Made by a program: the position numbers and the translations under genes
Part shown: positions 7,209 through 16,019 of the stretch, piece by piece
Numbering within the stretch: position 1 is the first letter of the stretch
How the letters are laid out: the number at the start of each line of letters is the position of its first letter
Origin: UBA8403 sp964455155
GTDB taxonomy: Bacteria; Bacteroidota; Bacteroidia; Cytophagales; Amoebophilaceae
Direction: 5' to 3'
Assembly: GCA_964455155.1 (NCBI GenBank)
Contig: CAYVYH010000014.1
Location: forward strand, 1-26,431
DNA length: 26,431 bases
Notes under the pieces: model-generated
Told to the model about the DNA's origin: nothing
Seen by the model: the letters and a program-made list of their open reading frames with translations, nothing else
Database searches by the model: none

Positions 7209-9809
7209 ATGAATTACAACCATTATACCATCAAAACGCAAGAAGCTATTCAAAACGCCCTGAGAATTGCCGAAGACCACCAACAACTTGCCATAGAGCC
7301 AGGTCATCTACTTCAAGCAATACTACAAACAGAAGAGCATAGCATTGACTTCCTGTTGAAAGCACTCAACATCAATCGGGCGTTGCTTATACAGAAACTC
7401 GATGACATTGTTGAGAGCTATCCCAAGGCTTCTGGGCAACAACCTTACCTGACGAGCGATAGTAACACTGTCTTGAGAAAGGCTGAAACTTACTTAAAGC
7501 ACTTCAAGGATGAATTTGTTACCATAGAGCACCTGCTTCTGGGACTAGCATCAGGCAATGAAAAAGTAGGCAGCCTTATGAGAGAAGTAGGCTTTGAAGA
7601 ACGAGTGCTTACCAAAGCCATTCAGGAACTTCGGGGAACGAACAGAGCAACAGATCAAAACGCAGAAACCAAATACAGATCTCTGGAACGTTATTCTAAC
7701 AACCTAAACTCCTTGGCCAAAGCAGGGAAAATAGATCCCGTTATCGGCAGAGATGAGGAAATTAGACGCATACTACAGATTCTTTCTAGAAGAACTAAAA
7801 ATAACCCTCTGCTGCTCGGAGAACCCGGGGTAGGCAAGACCGCCATAGTAGAGGGGCTAGCCCAAAGAATTATCGATGGCGATGTACCGGAAAGTATTAA
7901 GACTAAAACCATTATCGCACTCGATATGGGGCTCTTGGTGGCAGGGGCCAAATACAAAGGTGAGTTTGAAGAACGCCTTAAATCAGTCATCAAAGAAGTA
8001 ACCGACTCAGCTGGGGAAATTATTCTCTTTATTGATGAAATCCATACATTGATCGGGGCAGGGGCTAGTGGAGAAGGGGCAATGGATGCAGCCAACCTGC
8101 TGAAGCCTGCTCTAGCACGTGGAGAACTGCATGCCATTGGAGCCACTACACTCAAGGAGTATCAAAAGTACATTGAGAAAGACAAGGCCCTAGAAAGAAG
8201 ATTCCAAAGCGTGATGGTTGACGAGCCCACACCCGAGGATGCTATCTCAATCTTGCGGGGTATCAAGGACAAATACGAACTACACCATGGCGTCAGGGTC
8301 AAAGACGACGCCATCATCGCGGCCGTACAACTCTCACACCGCTATTTGCCAGACCGCTATTTGCCAGACAAAGCCATTGACCTGGTGGATGAAGCGGCTG
8401 CCAAACTCCGCATAGAAATCGACTCTATGCCGGAAGCACTGGACGAACTGCAACGGAGGATCATGCAATTAGAGATTGAGCGCGAGGCCATCCGAAGGGA
8501 AGAGGACACAGAGAAGGAAGCAACACTCTCTAAGAGCATTGCCGAACTCAGTGAAAAACGAAATACCCTCAACGCCCAATGGAAGCAAGAGAAACTCTTT
8601 ATCCAAAACATTCGGCAGAAAAAAGAACAGCTTGAACAGCTCAGGCTGGAGGCAGAACAAGCGGAACGCGACTTTGACTATGGCAAAGTCGCTGAGATTA
8701 GATATGGAAAAATTACAGCAATAGAAAAAGAACTAGCGACACTACAACAACAAGGTCATGGCAGTAAAGGTGGAGGCGTTATACTTAAAGAAGAAATCGA
8801 TCAAGAAGACATTGCAGAAGTAGTAGCCAAATGGACCGGTATCCCCGTTTCCAAAATGCTTCAAGGCGAAAAAGAGAAGCTGATTCACCTAGAAGAAGCG
8901 TTGGGCAGAAACGTAGCGGGCCAGGGAGAAGCCATCAGTGCCATTGCCCATGCCGTACGCAGAAGTAGAGCAGGCCTACAAGACCCCAAACGACCGATTG
9001 GCTCCTTCATCTTTTTAGGCACTACGGGAGTGGGTAAGACGGCCTTAGGCAAAGCACTCGCTGACTTTCTATTCAACGACGAGAATGCCATGGTACGCAT
9101 TGATATGTCAGAATACCAGGAAAGACACGCCGTCAGTAGACTCATCGGCGCCCCTCCAGGGTATGTAGGCTATGATGAAGGCGGGCAACTGACAGAAGCT
9201 GTTAGGCGAAGTCCTTATGCGGTTGTGCTACTCGATGAAATAGAAAAGGCACACCCTGATGTATTTAATATTTTATTGCAGGTACTAGATGATGGTAGGC
9301 TCACAGATAATAAAGGGAGAGTAGCCAACTTTAAAAACACCATCATCATCATGACAACCAATCTGGGCGCACAGTTGATTCAGGAAAATCTGGCAGGATT
9401 GGATGAAAAAAACGTACAGGCTACACTCGAGCAAACCAAAAGTCAAGTGTTTGAACTGCTTAGCAAGGCCATGCGTCCTGAGTTTTTAAATCGCGTTGAT
9501 GAAATCATCATGTTTAAACCACTCTCTAAAGCAGTGGTCAAGCAAGTAGTCGATATACAGCTACAGCAGCTGCAGCAGCGCCTGAAACAGAGCGGCGTCA
9601 TGCTTGTCATTGATGCACCAGTGATTGAATACCTGAGTCAAGAAGGGTACAACCCACAGTTTGGTGCTAGACCATTAAAACGGCTTATACAACGTATAAT
9701 CCTCAACACACTGTCCAAGGCACTCCTCACAGGCGATGTGCGCAAGGAAATGCCCATTCAGGCAACACTTACAAACCAGAATCAAGTGCTGTTCAGCAAT
9801 GTAAGATAG
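7209..9809 (+). CDS. clpB: ATP-dependent disaggregase ClpB (Hsp104 family)
   Basis: 866 residues, full length for ClpB, which works with DnaK/DnaJ/GrpE to pull apart protein aggregates as a hexamer. The N-domain covers about 1-145 and ends before a linker. NBD1 carries Walker A GEPGVGKT at 204-211 and Walker B IILFIDEIHT. The coiled-coil middle domain runs from about 400 to 530 and is rich in Glu, Lys and Arg (LDELQRRIMQLEIEREAIRR); its presence separates ClpB from ClpA. NBD2 carries Walker A GTTGVGKT at 604-611, a pore-loop GAPPGYVGYDEGG, Walker B VVLLDEIEKAHPDV, and the C-terminal sensor-2 stretch FGARPLKRLIQ. A -24/-12 promoter candidate lies about 55 bases upstream and a strong hairpin follows the stop, so it is probably monocistronic. 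Confidence 0.98.
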   Translation: MNYNHYTIKTQEAIQNALRIAEDHQQLAIEPGHLLQAILQTEEHSIDFLLKALNINRALLIQKLDDIVESYPKASGQQPYLTSDSNTVLRKAETYLKHFKDEFVTIEHLLLGLASGNEKVGSLMREVGFEERVLTKAIQELRGTNRATDQNAETKYRSLERYSNNLNSLAKAGKIDPVIGRDEEIRRILQILSRRTKNNPLLLGEPGVGKTAIVEGLAQRIIDGDVPESIKTKTIIALDMGLLVAGAKYKGEFEERLKSVIKEVTDSAGEIILFIDEIHTLIGAGASGEGAMDAANLLKPALARGELHAIGATTLKEYQKYIEKDKALERRFQSVMVDEPTPEDAISILRGIKDKYELHHGVRVKDDAIIAAVQLSHRYLPDRYLPDKAIDLVDEAAAKLRIEIDSMPEALDELQRRIMQLEIEREAIRREEDTEKEATLSKSIAELSEKRNTLNAQWKQEKLFIQNIRQKKEQLEQLRLEAEQAERDFDYGKVAEIRYGKITAIEKELATLQQQGHGSKGGGVILKEEIDQEDIAEVVAKWTGIPVSKMLQGEKEKLIHLEEALGRNVAGQGEAISAIAHAVRRSRAGLQDPKRPIGSFIFLGTTGVGKTALGKALADFLFNDENAMVRIDMSEYQERHAVSRLIGAPPGYVGYDEGGQLTEAVRRSPYAVVLLDEIEKAHPDVFNILLQVLDDGRLTDNKGRVANFKNTIIIMTTNLGAQLIQENLAGLDEKNVQATLEQTKSQVFELLSKAMRPEFLNRVDEIIMFKPLSKAVVKQVVDIQLQQLQQRLKQSGVMLVIDAPVIEYLSQEGYNPQFGARPLKRLIQRIILNTLSKALLTGDVRKEMPIQATLTNQNQVLFSNVR
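8340..8369 (+). repeat. 15-base perfect tandem duplication inside clpB
   Basis: CGCTATTTGCCAGAC occurs twice back to back (8340-8354 and 8355-8369), encoding RYLPDRYLPD. The usual ClpB sequence here is of the type RYITDRFLPDKAIDL, so protein length is unchanged; the two half-motifs have become identical at the DNA level. Confidence 0.85.
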
Positions 9810-9817
9810 GTGGGTGT

Positions 9818-9850
9818 CTAGCAGCCCCTGCCAACACAGGGGTCTGCTAG
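9818..9850 (+). terminator. Hairpin terminator after clpB
   Basis: Arms CTAGCAGCCCCTG (9818-9830) and CAGGGGTCTGCTAG (9837-9850) pair along 13 base pairs with one bulged base and a six-base loop CCAACA. It begins nine bases after the clpB stop codon. There is no T-run behind it, so it is either a rho-independent terminator of the weak-tail type or an mRNA-stabilising 3' structure. Confidence 0.6.
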
Positions 9851-10608
9851 CAGACTGACTAATACTTGACTAGTATGCAAACTCGACTTACTGGTCAGTA
9901 CACGTGCTTGTAAGCTGGTGAGATGTGCTCTCGGCAGCCTAATAGGGCTCTATGGGGAGCACGGGCCAGTACCACGGAGAGATAACCACCACAAGTCAGA
10001 TAAAACAACAACCAGATCGGTGTCAATGCCAAGAACCTGTAAGAGGATTCGAGTACATCGTTGTTGTGCTCGATCTTTTCCGCATCAAGGGGCTAAGCCC
10101 CAACATCAGGAACGCAGGATGACAGATATTAAAGCAAGCATTTCTATTTACCATACGACGAAGGCAACCGGATAAAAGGTAGCCATGAGCGCGTGAATGG
10201 TCTTTGATTTTTTCCATAGGCCGTAATGTATACCCATCCTCCTAGGTTTGCATCGTCCATTGCGTTGTGAAAAAGAAGGAAAACGTACCCGATAAGCGGA
10301 TATAAGCCGCTTGTAGGAGCAAAGACCATCGGAAACAAGAATTTAACTGGCGTATTGTGCCTTGGGTAGGCACAAACATCGTCATTGTTGATTCACTGGC
10401 AAGAACACAACCGTGGGCGACAAGGAACTTACCAACGCGGCATGGCACACCGAGAACGGAACGTGGGGGAAGGTAGAGATTCTAGTGTTTATTTATCTTA
10501 TATTAACAATTTTTGCACCTTGATATTTGCATTAAACACTTTTGTAATGAAAATTGGGGTGCGGAGTAAATTTTAATAAAGTGGTAAGCATACATAACCC
10601 TAGAGACT
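9851..10608. other. Gene-poor stretch with several hairpins, no recognised gene
   Basis: About 750 bases without a convincing coding frame on either strand. I found a run of inverted repeats: TACTGGTCAGTA (9889-9900); GTGCTC/GAGCAC (9925-9930, 9957-9962) enclosing AGCC/GGCT; GGGGCT-A-AGCCCC (10089-10101); AAGCGG/CCGCTT (10294-10299, 10307-10312); and TTGTGCC/GGCACAA with a seven-base loop (10355-10375). None carries the conserved cores of RNase P RNA, tmRNA or 4.5S RNA that I know. It may be a structured RNA, a decayed gene, or both. The last 100 bases are AT-rich and probably hold the promoter of the MFS gene. Confidence 0.5.
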
Positions 10609-11955
10609 ATGCATACAGCAAACACAGAGCACGGAACGTTCACCTCACTCAAAAGAGAACAAAAAGAAGCGATGGGCCTTCTTTCAATAGGGACGTTTTT
10701 GGAATACTTCGATCTCATGCTCTATGTACACATGGCAGTGCTACTCAATGAGCTATTTTTTTCTAAAACTATCGATCCTCATACCACCGCGCTACGTAGT
10801 GCATTTGCTTTTTGCTCGACCTATTTGTTGCGGCCTGTTGGCGCACTCGTATTTGGCTACATAGGGGACACCATGGGCCGCAAGGCAACCGTTGTCCTCA
10901 CAACATTGATTATGGCTATCTCATGCTTGATTATGGCCAACTTGCCCACCTATGCACAGATAGGCGTCACAGCTTCTTGGATAGTGACACTATGCAGAAT
11001 TGCGCAAGGTATGTCCTCCATGGGCGAGATTGTGGGTGCAGAGCTTTATATGACTGAAACTACTAAACCGCCTGTACAGTATCCAATCGTAACATTGATT
11101 TCAGTCTTTTCCATCTTAGGAGCTAATTTTGCCATAGGTGTAGCTTACTTGACCACGTCAATGGGCTTCAACTGGCGTATTGCCTTTTGGATAGGTACCA
11201 TAGTTGCCATTATTGGTTCTGTAGCCAGAACCAAGCTTAGAGAAACACCAGAGTTTGTTGATGCCAGACGACAAATCAAGAAAGACGTTAGAGAAGGTAG
11301 AAAACTAGCAGAAGAGTTAGACCACATCCCTGCTTACCACGAGAGAGCCAGTACAGCAACACTCTTAGCGTATTTCTTGATGGAGTGTGGTTGGCCAGCC
11401 TGCTTCTACTTCACATACATTCATTGTGGCAATATTTTAAAACAAACTTTTGGTTTTACTCCTGAGCAGATAATTGGCCAAAACTTCATCGCTTCCGTCG
11501 CTAATCTAGTGGGTTATCTCGTGCTGACCTACCTGAGCTACAGCATATACCCGCTGAAAATCCTAAGGTTCAAGGGAGCGTTATTTTTGCCCTTTTCGCT
11601 GATTTTGCCGTACTTATTGCTGAATCTGCAGACGCCTTTTGGCTTATTACTGATACAAGTGTTCGTCATGCTGTTTGTGATCAATTGCACGTCAGCCATG
11701 CCCATATTTTTCAAGCATTTTCCTGTTTTTAGGCGTTTTACCTATGCTGGAATGATATATGCGCTGTCGCGCACCACGATGTCTGTTGTTATTTCCTTCG
11801 GACTAGTTTATCTAGTGAAATACTTTGGAAACTGGGGCGTGTCCATGGTTATGTTTCCTGTGGCGTTGGGTTATGTATTAGGGGTGATTCATTTCGAGAA
11901 ACTAGAGAAAAAAGTGGGTAACTATCCTCGCAAGAGGCCGGCAAGTGCTCGGTAA
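10609..11955 (+). CDS. MFS permease, proline/betaine (ProP)-like metabolite:H+ symporter
   Basis: 448 residues with about twelve hydrophobic segments. The N-terminal part matches the ProP/metabolite:H+ symporter branch: MGLLSIGTFLEYFDLMLYVH (residues 22-41), and the loop 2-3 motif GYIGDTMGRKATVV near residue 82, the MFS signature GxxxDxxGRR/K. A long charged loop (RRQIKKDVREGRKLAEELD) between helices 6 and 7 is typical. A glutamate in GMSSMGEIVGAELYMTE near residue 138 is in the position of the family's RxxxG.GxE-type motif. Permeases of this type import osmolytes or carboxylates in free-living bacteria; in intracellular bacteria paralogues often serve exchange with the host. The substrate cannot be read from the sequence. 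It stands between two gene-poor stretches. Confidence 0.88.
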   Translation: MHTANTEHGTFTSLKREQKEAMGLLSIGTFLEYFDLMLYVHMAVLLNELFFSKTIDPHTTALRSAFAFCSTYLLRPVGALVFGYIGDTMGRKATVVLTTLIMAISCLIMANLPTYAQIGVTASWIVTLCRIAQGMSSMGEIVGAELYMTETTKPPVQYPIVTLISVFSILGANFAIGVAYLTTSMGFNWRIAFWIGTIVAIIGSVARTKLRETPEFVDARRQIKKDVREGRKLAEELDHIPAYHERASTATLLAYFLMECGWPACFYFTYIHCGNILKQTFGFTPEQIIGQNFIASVANLVGYLVLTYLSYSIYPLKILRFKGALFLPFSLILPYLLLNLQTPFGLLLIQVFVMLFVINCTSAMPIFFKHFPVFRRFTYAGMIYALSRTTMSVVISFGLVYLVKYFGNWGVSMVMFPVALGYVLGVIHFEKLEKKVGNYPRKRPASAR

Positions 11956-12222
11956 TGCGCTTCGCAGCATGTCCATGACCTAGGCACCGTTATGGAGCGA
12001 TGATCCTCAGCGCGAAGCTGGCCATACCGCAGTCGCTAGTCCTTGCTCTTGAAAACTCATGGGACTCCCAACCACTCGATCCAGCCCTTTTTCTTTTGGC
12101 ACCTGGGATGGGCCATACGCAGGCGAGCGTCAGTTCTTGAGCAACAGTCCCAGTGTTGCTGTGTGTTTCCCCGCTTGGGGGGCCCGAAAGCTTTGTATGC
12201 TTGCACAAGTTCGTCACTACAA
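11956..12222. other. Intergenic stretch before nuoA with two hairpins
   Basis: No convincing gene is seen. Just after the MFS stop is TGCG-CTT-CGCA (11956-11966), a possible weak terminator. Further on is GCAACA/TGTTGC with a seven-base loop (12141-12159). The region presumably carries the nuoABC promoter; I see no clear consensus element. An in-frame extension upstream of nuoA exists but is rich in Cys, Arg and Trp, unlike a NuoA N-terminus, so I treat it as non-coding. Confidence 0.45.
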
Positions 12223-12741
12223 ATGATGGGTACTGAACAAATCGCCTTCCTAGAAATACTGACTTTTATAGCAGGAGCACTGCTTTTGGTAGGCCTGGGC
12301 TCATTAGTAAGCACCTTACTGCAGCCCAACCGCCCCAACGAAGCGAAGTTGTATACCTACGAATCAGGTGAAACGCCTATCGGGAGCTCCTGGGGTAGGT
12401 TTAACGCGCGTTTTTACGTCATCGCAATCATCTTCACACTTTTTGAGGTAGAGACAGTACTCCTCTTTCCTTGGGCAATGGTGTGGGCCAACCCAACACT
12501 CAATGAAGCAACGGAGGGTTTATGGGCTCGCTATACAGCGATGTCTGCCGTACTATTTATTGTTTTTTTGGGTGTAGGTCTTGCCTATATGTGGCGCCAA
12601 GGACATTTTACTAGCATACAACCTGCTCCTCTACCTTCTTCCTTCTCTTCTAAAGTTCCCAGGGCATACTATGAACAAATCAACCATCGCTACGCCTCAA
12701 CACTAACCGATACCGAGACTACAACACATCTTAGGAGTTAA
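12223..12741 (+). CDS. nuoA: NADH-quinone oxidoreductase subunit A
   Basis: About 172 residues from the ATG at 12223 (or 171 from the adjacent ATG at 12226); an upstream in-frame extension is rejected because it looks non-coding. NuoA is a small membrane subunit at the junction of the peripheral and membrane arms of complex I. Three membrane helices are visible: FLEILTFIAGALLLVGLGSL near the N-terminus, RFYVIAIIFTLFEVETVLLF in the middle, with the conserved acidic FEVE, and MSAVLFIVFLGVGLAYMW near residue 108. The family block YESGETPIGSSWGRFNARFY is intact. The C-terminal 40 residues are a polar extension. It is followed nine bases later by nuoB, forming the operon nuoA-nuoB-nuoC. Confidence 0.95.
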   Translation: MMGTEQIAFLEILTFIAGALLLVGLGSLVSTLLQPNRPNEAKLYTYESGETPIGSSWGRFNARFYVIAIIFTLFEVETVLLFPWAMVWANPTLNEATEGLWARYTAMSAVLFIVFLGVGLAYMWRQGHFTSIQPAPLPSSFSSKVPRAYYEQINHRYASTLTDTETTTHLRS

Positions 12742-12750
12742 GTAAAAACC

Positions 12751-13260
12751 ATGAAATCACAAAAAACAGGAGACTTGGACGTAACCTTGGTACAACTAGA
12801 GGAACTCCTCAACTGGGCGAGGCGCTCCTCTTTGTGGCCAATGACGTTCGGTCTGGCCTGCTGTGCCATTGAAATGATGGGGACTTATGCGGGTGACTAC
12901 GATCTGGACCGCTTGGGAGTCATTCCTAGGGCCTCTCCTCGCCAAGCAGATGTGATGATTGTGTCAGGCACGGTGACTTTTAAGATGGCTGACAGAATTA
13001 AACGGCTCTATGAGCAGATGGCCGAACCACGCTATGTGATTTCGATGGGCTCTTGTGCTAACTGTGGCGGACCTTACTGGCAACACGGATACCATGTGGT
13101 CAAAGGTGTAGATAGAATAATTCCTGTAGATGTCTACGTGCCAGGTTGCCCGCCAAGACCTGAAGCCTTGATTGGTGGTATTCTAAAACTACAAGAAAAA
13201 ATACGCCAAGAAGGGCGCACGCCATCTGACATTCCGGAAGCACCCATGAAAGAAATCTAG
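12751..13260 (+). CDS. nuoB: NADH-quinone oxidoreductase subunit B
   Basis: 169 residues. NuoB carries the N2 [4Fe-4S] cluster that passes electrons to quinone, next to NuoD. The ligands are present: adjacent C37-C38 in GLACCAIEMM, C102 in GSCANCGGPYW, and C133 in VPGCPPRPEAL. The rest matches the family, including SLWPMTFGLACC and VIPRASPRQADVMIVSGTV. The start ATG at 12751 is nine bases after the nuoA stop, so the two are surely co-transcribed. Its direct partner NuoD is encoded elsewhere in the window on the opposite strand (579-1796). The gene ends with TAG, which shows that TAG works as a normal stop in this genome. Confidence 0.98.
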   Translation: MKSQKTGDLDVTLVQLEELLNWARRSSLWPMTFGLACCAIEMMGTYAGDYDLDRLGVIPRASPRQADVMIVSGTVTFKMADRIKRLYEQMAEPRYVISMGSCANCGGPYWQHGYHVVKGVDRIIPVDVYVPGCPPRPEALIGGILKLQEKIRQEGRTPSDIPEAPMKEI

Positions 13261-13279
13261 ACAGACTAACTGCGAACCG

Positions 13280-13777
13280 ATGACTCTCGAAGAAATTATT
13301 CTAGTGCTCACGCAAAAATTAGGGTCATCAATTATTGTAGGACAGGACCCCAACTCCACACCGCCGGCTATCTATGTGCCAACACAACGCATTGCTGAAG
13401 TGGGGCAAGTGCTTCATGAACACGAAAAGACTTATTTTGACTATCTATCCTGCATAACAGCCCTAGACAATGGGCCCGAAGCCAACACCTTGGAGGTAGT
13501 CTATCATTTGTACTCTATCCCCTACCATCTACAACTCACAATCAAGGTATTGGTGACTAGAGAAAAGCCCGGTGCAACATTGCCCACAGTTCCCTCAGTA
13601 AGCCATATCTGGCAGGGTGCCAACTGGCACGAACGTGAGGCATATGACTTGGTGGGTATCGACTTTGCAAAGCATCCAGACCTCCGGCGTATCTTACTAC
13701 CTGCCGACTGGGAGGGACATCCATTAAGAAAAGACTACATAGTACAGCAGCAGTACCACGGCATCTCCATTGAATAA
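13280..13777 (+). CDS. nuoC: NADH-quinone oxidoreductase subunit C
   Basis: 165 residues, a stand-alone NuoC (30 kDa subunit type) of the complex I peripheral arm. The family signature is clear: WHEREAYDLVGIDFAKHPDL (about residues 115-134) followed by RRILLPADWEGHPLRKDY. The N-terminal half has the expected alpha/beta pattern with YFDYLSCITALDN near residue 52 and LEVVYHLYSIPYHL near 71. It is 19 bases after nuoB. After nuoC the typical operon would continue with nuoD; here it continues with dnaG instead, marking a breakpoint in operon order. Confidence 0.97.
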   Translation: MTLEEIILVLTQKLGSSIIVGQDPNSTPPAIYVPTQRIAEVGQVLHEHEKTYFDYLSCITALDNGPEANTLEVVYHLYSIPYHLQLTIKVLVTREKPGATLPTVPSVSHIWQGANWHEREAYDLVGIDFAKHPDLRRILLPADWEGHPLRKDYIVQQQYHGISIE

Positions 13778-13873
13778 CGGGGTCATGAGCCGATCTGATG
13801 GTGGACTGACGGTAATACACGATGGATAACACGACCAAACAATCAATGAATGGCCTAATCAACAGCACGAACT

Positions 13874-15799
13874 ATGTCCATTAGCCAAGGAACCATACAA
13901 GCCGTACAACGTAGCGTCCATATCGAGGAAGTCATTGCTGACTTTCTGACCCTCCAGAAGAAAGGGAAAAACTTATGGGCATGCTGCCCTTTTCACCACG
14001 AAAGGACTCCCTCTTTTTCTGTCTCGCCTGCCAAAGGTTTCTACAAGTGCTTTGGATGTGATGCTGCGGGCGATGCCATCACTTTTATACGGGAAATAGA
14101 AGGAATCAGCTTTGTAGAAGCCATCAAATATCTGGCCAACAAGTACGGTATTGACATCCAAGAGTCCGAACCTCATGAACAAAAAATACAGCAACAATAT
14201 GAAAAAGACAGCCTGTATATACTGCTCGACCTCGCCAAAGAGTACTATGTGAACACCTTGTGGAAACACGCTGAGGGGCAAACTGTAGGAATTAGTTACT
14301 TAAGAGAGCGGCATTTTTCTGATCATTTTATCAAGAAATTTGAGCTAGGATATAGTCTCGACGCCTGGGAGGCTTTCTGCCAGTTCGCTAAACATAAGGG
14401 ATACAAAGAAGCACTCTTGGAAAAGGCAGGACTCATGATTCAAAATGAACACAAGAGACCGTATGACCGATTTAGAGGCAGAATAATCTTTCCTATTCAC
14501 AACGTGTCGGGTAAGGCGATCGCTATTGGAGCCCGGATACTCAAAACAGATAGCAAGCAACCCAAATACATTAACTCCCCAGAAACAGCTATTTACCACA
14601 AGAGTAGTACGCTATACGGTATTTTTCAAGCCAAACATCAGATCAGGCAAGAAGACAACTGCTACCTTGTAGAAGGCTACACAGATGTGATTGGCCTACA
14701 CATGGCTGGCATTACCAATGTGGTTGCCTCCTCAGGCACCTCGCTGACTGAAGAGCAGATTCAGCTGATTAGCAGATTTACCAAACACATCACCATTGTG
14801 TTTGATGGAGACCCAGCTGGCATCAAAGCCTCATTGCGAGGTATCGACATGGTACTAGAAAAAGGGCTTAACGTCAAGATTGTATTGCTACCTGAAGGCG
14901 AAGACCCAGACAGCTATACCCGTAAAGTAGGAGCAAAAGCTTTTCAGGATTATCTCCAAACACAGGCACAAGATTTTATTAAGTTCAAGGCTACTCTTCT
15001 TCTAAAATCAGACCAGCAAGACCCTATTCGTAAAGCTGGAGCCATTAAGGAAATTATACAAAGTATTGCAGTCGTCCCAGATGCTGTTAAAAGGGCAATA
15101 CTGACTCAGCAGTGTAGTGCGCTTCTTGGCATTGATGAAGCAGTACTCAATACCGAACAGAATAAGCTCATCCTGCAAAGGGAGCAAGAGCAACTTCGGC
15201 GGGGTGAACGTTCGTCCCGTGCACATACAACCACAACCTCCGTAATACTGCACCCTAGTGCTGAGCACGCTCATAAGCTAGACGATAGTATCAAAGCATA
15301 TGAACGAGAGAACATACGTATGTTACTGAACTACGGAACGGCTCCTATAGAAGGCGATAAACCGCTGTATGCATATCTTCTCCAAGAACTAGAAGAAGTA
15401 CACTTCCGTACACCCGAGTATAGGAAAATTATGGAGCATTTTCAGCAACAACTTGCACAGGGGAATGTAGTCGGAACCACCTACTTTATCAAACATCAAG
15501 ATGAAACCATGAAAAAAACAGCTATCGACCTAGCTGCATCTCCGTATGAGGTCAGTGACCATTGGGAGGAGGGGCATCAAATTCATACGGCTAAGGAAGA
15601 AGACGACTTGCACCAAACAGCCTTTAAGAACATCCTCAGACTCAAACTCAGACTCATTCAGCAACTTATTGAAGATAATCGAGCAGGACTACAGAGCACC
15701 CCCGAGCCCGAAGTAGAAGATCAGCTACTTCGGGTACACACTTTCCTCAAGCAATCAGAGATAAGAATTGCTCAGCAGTTGGGTATTGTTATTTGGTGA
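13874..15799 (+). CDS. dnaG: DNA primase
   Basis: 641 residues. DnaG makes the RNA primers for replication forks together with the DnaB helicase. The N-terminal zinc-binding domain has CHCC ligands C38, H41, C59 and C62 (CPFHHERTPSF and FYKCFGCDAAGDA). The RNA polymerase domain includes YDRFRGRIIFPIHNVSGKAI near residue 196. The TOPRIM fold carries the catalytic acid in CYLVEGYTDVIGLHMAG near 263 and the metal-binding FDGDPAG near 313. The C-terminal part (from about 440) is the variable helicase-binding region and is less conserved. It starts 96 bases after nuoC on the same strand; co-transcription is possible but not evident. Confidence 0.97.
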   Translation: MSISQGTIQAVQRSVHIEEVIADFLTLQKKGKNLWACCPFHHERTPSFSVSPAKGFYKCFGCDAAGDAITFIREIEGISFVEAIKYLANKYGIDIQESEPHEQKIQQQYEKDSLYILLDLAKEYYVNTLWKHAEGQTVGISYLRERHFSDHFIKKFELGYSLDAWEAFCQFAKHKGYKEALLEKAGLMIQNEHKRPYDRFRGRIIFPIHNVSGKAIAIGARILKTDSKQPKYINSPETAIYHKSSTLYGIFQAKHQIRQEDNCYLVEGYTDVIGLHMAGITNVVASSGTSLTEEQIQLISRFTKHITIVFDGDPAGIKASLRGIDMVLEKGLNVKIVLLPEGEDPDSYTRKVGAKAFQDYLQTQAQDFIKFKATLLLKSDQQDPIRKAGAIKEIIQSIAVVPDAVKRAILTQQCSALLGIDEAVLNTEQNKLILQREQEQLRRGERSSRAHTTTTSVILHPSAEHAHKLDDSIKAYERENIRMLLNYGTAPIEGDKPLYAYLLQELEEVHFRTPEYRKIMEHFQQQLAQGNVVGTTYFIKHQDETMKKTAIDLAASPYEVSDHWEEGHQIHTAKEEDDLHQTAFKNILRLKLRLIQQLIEDNRAGLQSTPEPEVEDQLLRVHTFLKQSEIRIAQQLGIVIW

Positions 15800-15923
15800 T
15801 CGGATGCTTTACCAATGTTGCTGTCGACACATTGATGGATTGGAACATGGTGCACTCCACAGCTGCCACGTACCAAAGAGCAAGCCCTAATCATAAGATC
15901 GGCAACCTCGAGAGTATAGCCAG

Positions 15924-15997
15924 TGAACCTGGAGGGATTCGAACCCCCAACCTCTGCATCCGTAGTGCAGTGCTCTATCCAATTAAGCTACAGGTCC
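15924..15997 (-). tRNA. tRNA-Arg (anticodon ACG)
   Basis: A 74-base cloverleaf reads on the minus strand from 15997 to 15924. The acceptor arms GGACCTG and CAGGTTC pair (with one G-U), the discriminator is A, and CCA is not encoded. The D arm is GCTT/GAGC, the anticodon stem CTGCA/TGCAG, the loop CTACGGA with anticodon ACG, and the T arm GGGGG-TTCGAAT-CCCTC. A34 would be converted to inosine by TadA to read CGU, CGC and CGA. Confidence 0.97.
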
Positions 15998-16019
15998 AAC
16001 AAACCAGGTAAACGCAAAC

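Noticed and set aside
9851..10608. RNase P RNA or tmRNA in the hairpin-rich gap
   Set aside because: The conserved GAGGAAAGTC core of RNase P RNA and the tRNA-like ends of tmRNA are not present on either strand.
12107..12122. TTGGCACC near-match to a -24 element before nuoA
   Set aside because: There is no GC at the required ten-base spacing.
12043..12222. N-terminal extension of NuoA by 60 residues
   Set aside because: The extra residues are rich in Cys, Arg and Trp and unlike any NuoA N-terminus; the ATG pair at 12223/12226 gives the normal start.
15793..16011. Plus-strand 72-residue ORF after dnaG
   Set aside because: It runs straight through the tRNA-Arg(ACG) gene on the other strand; it is a chance frame.
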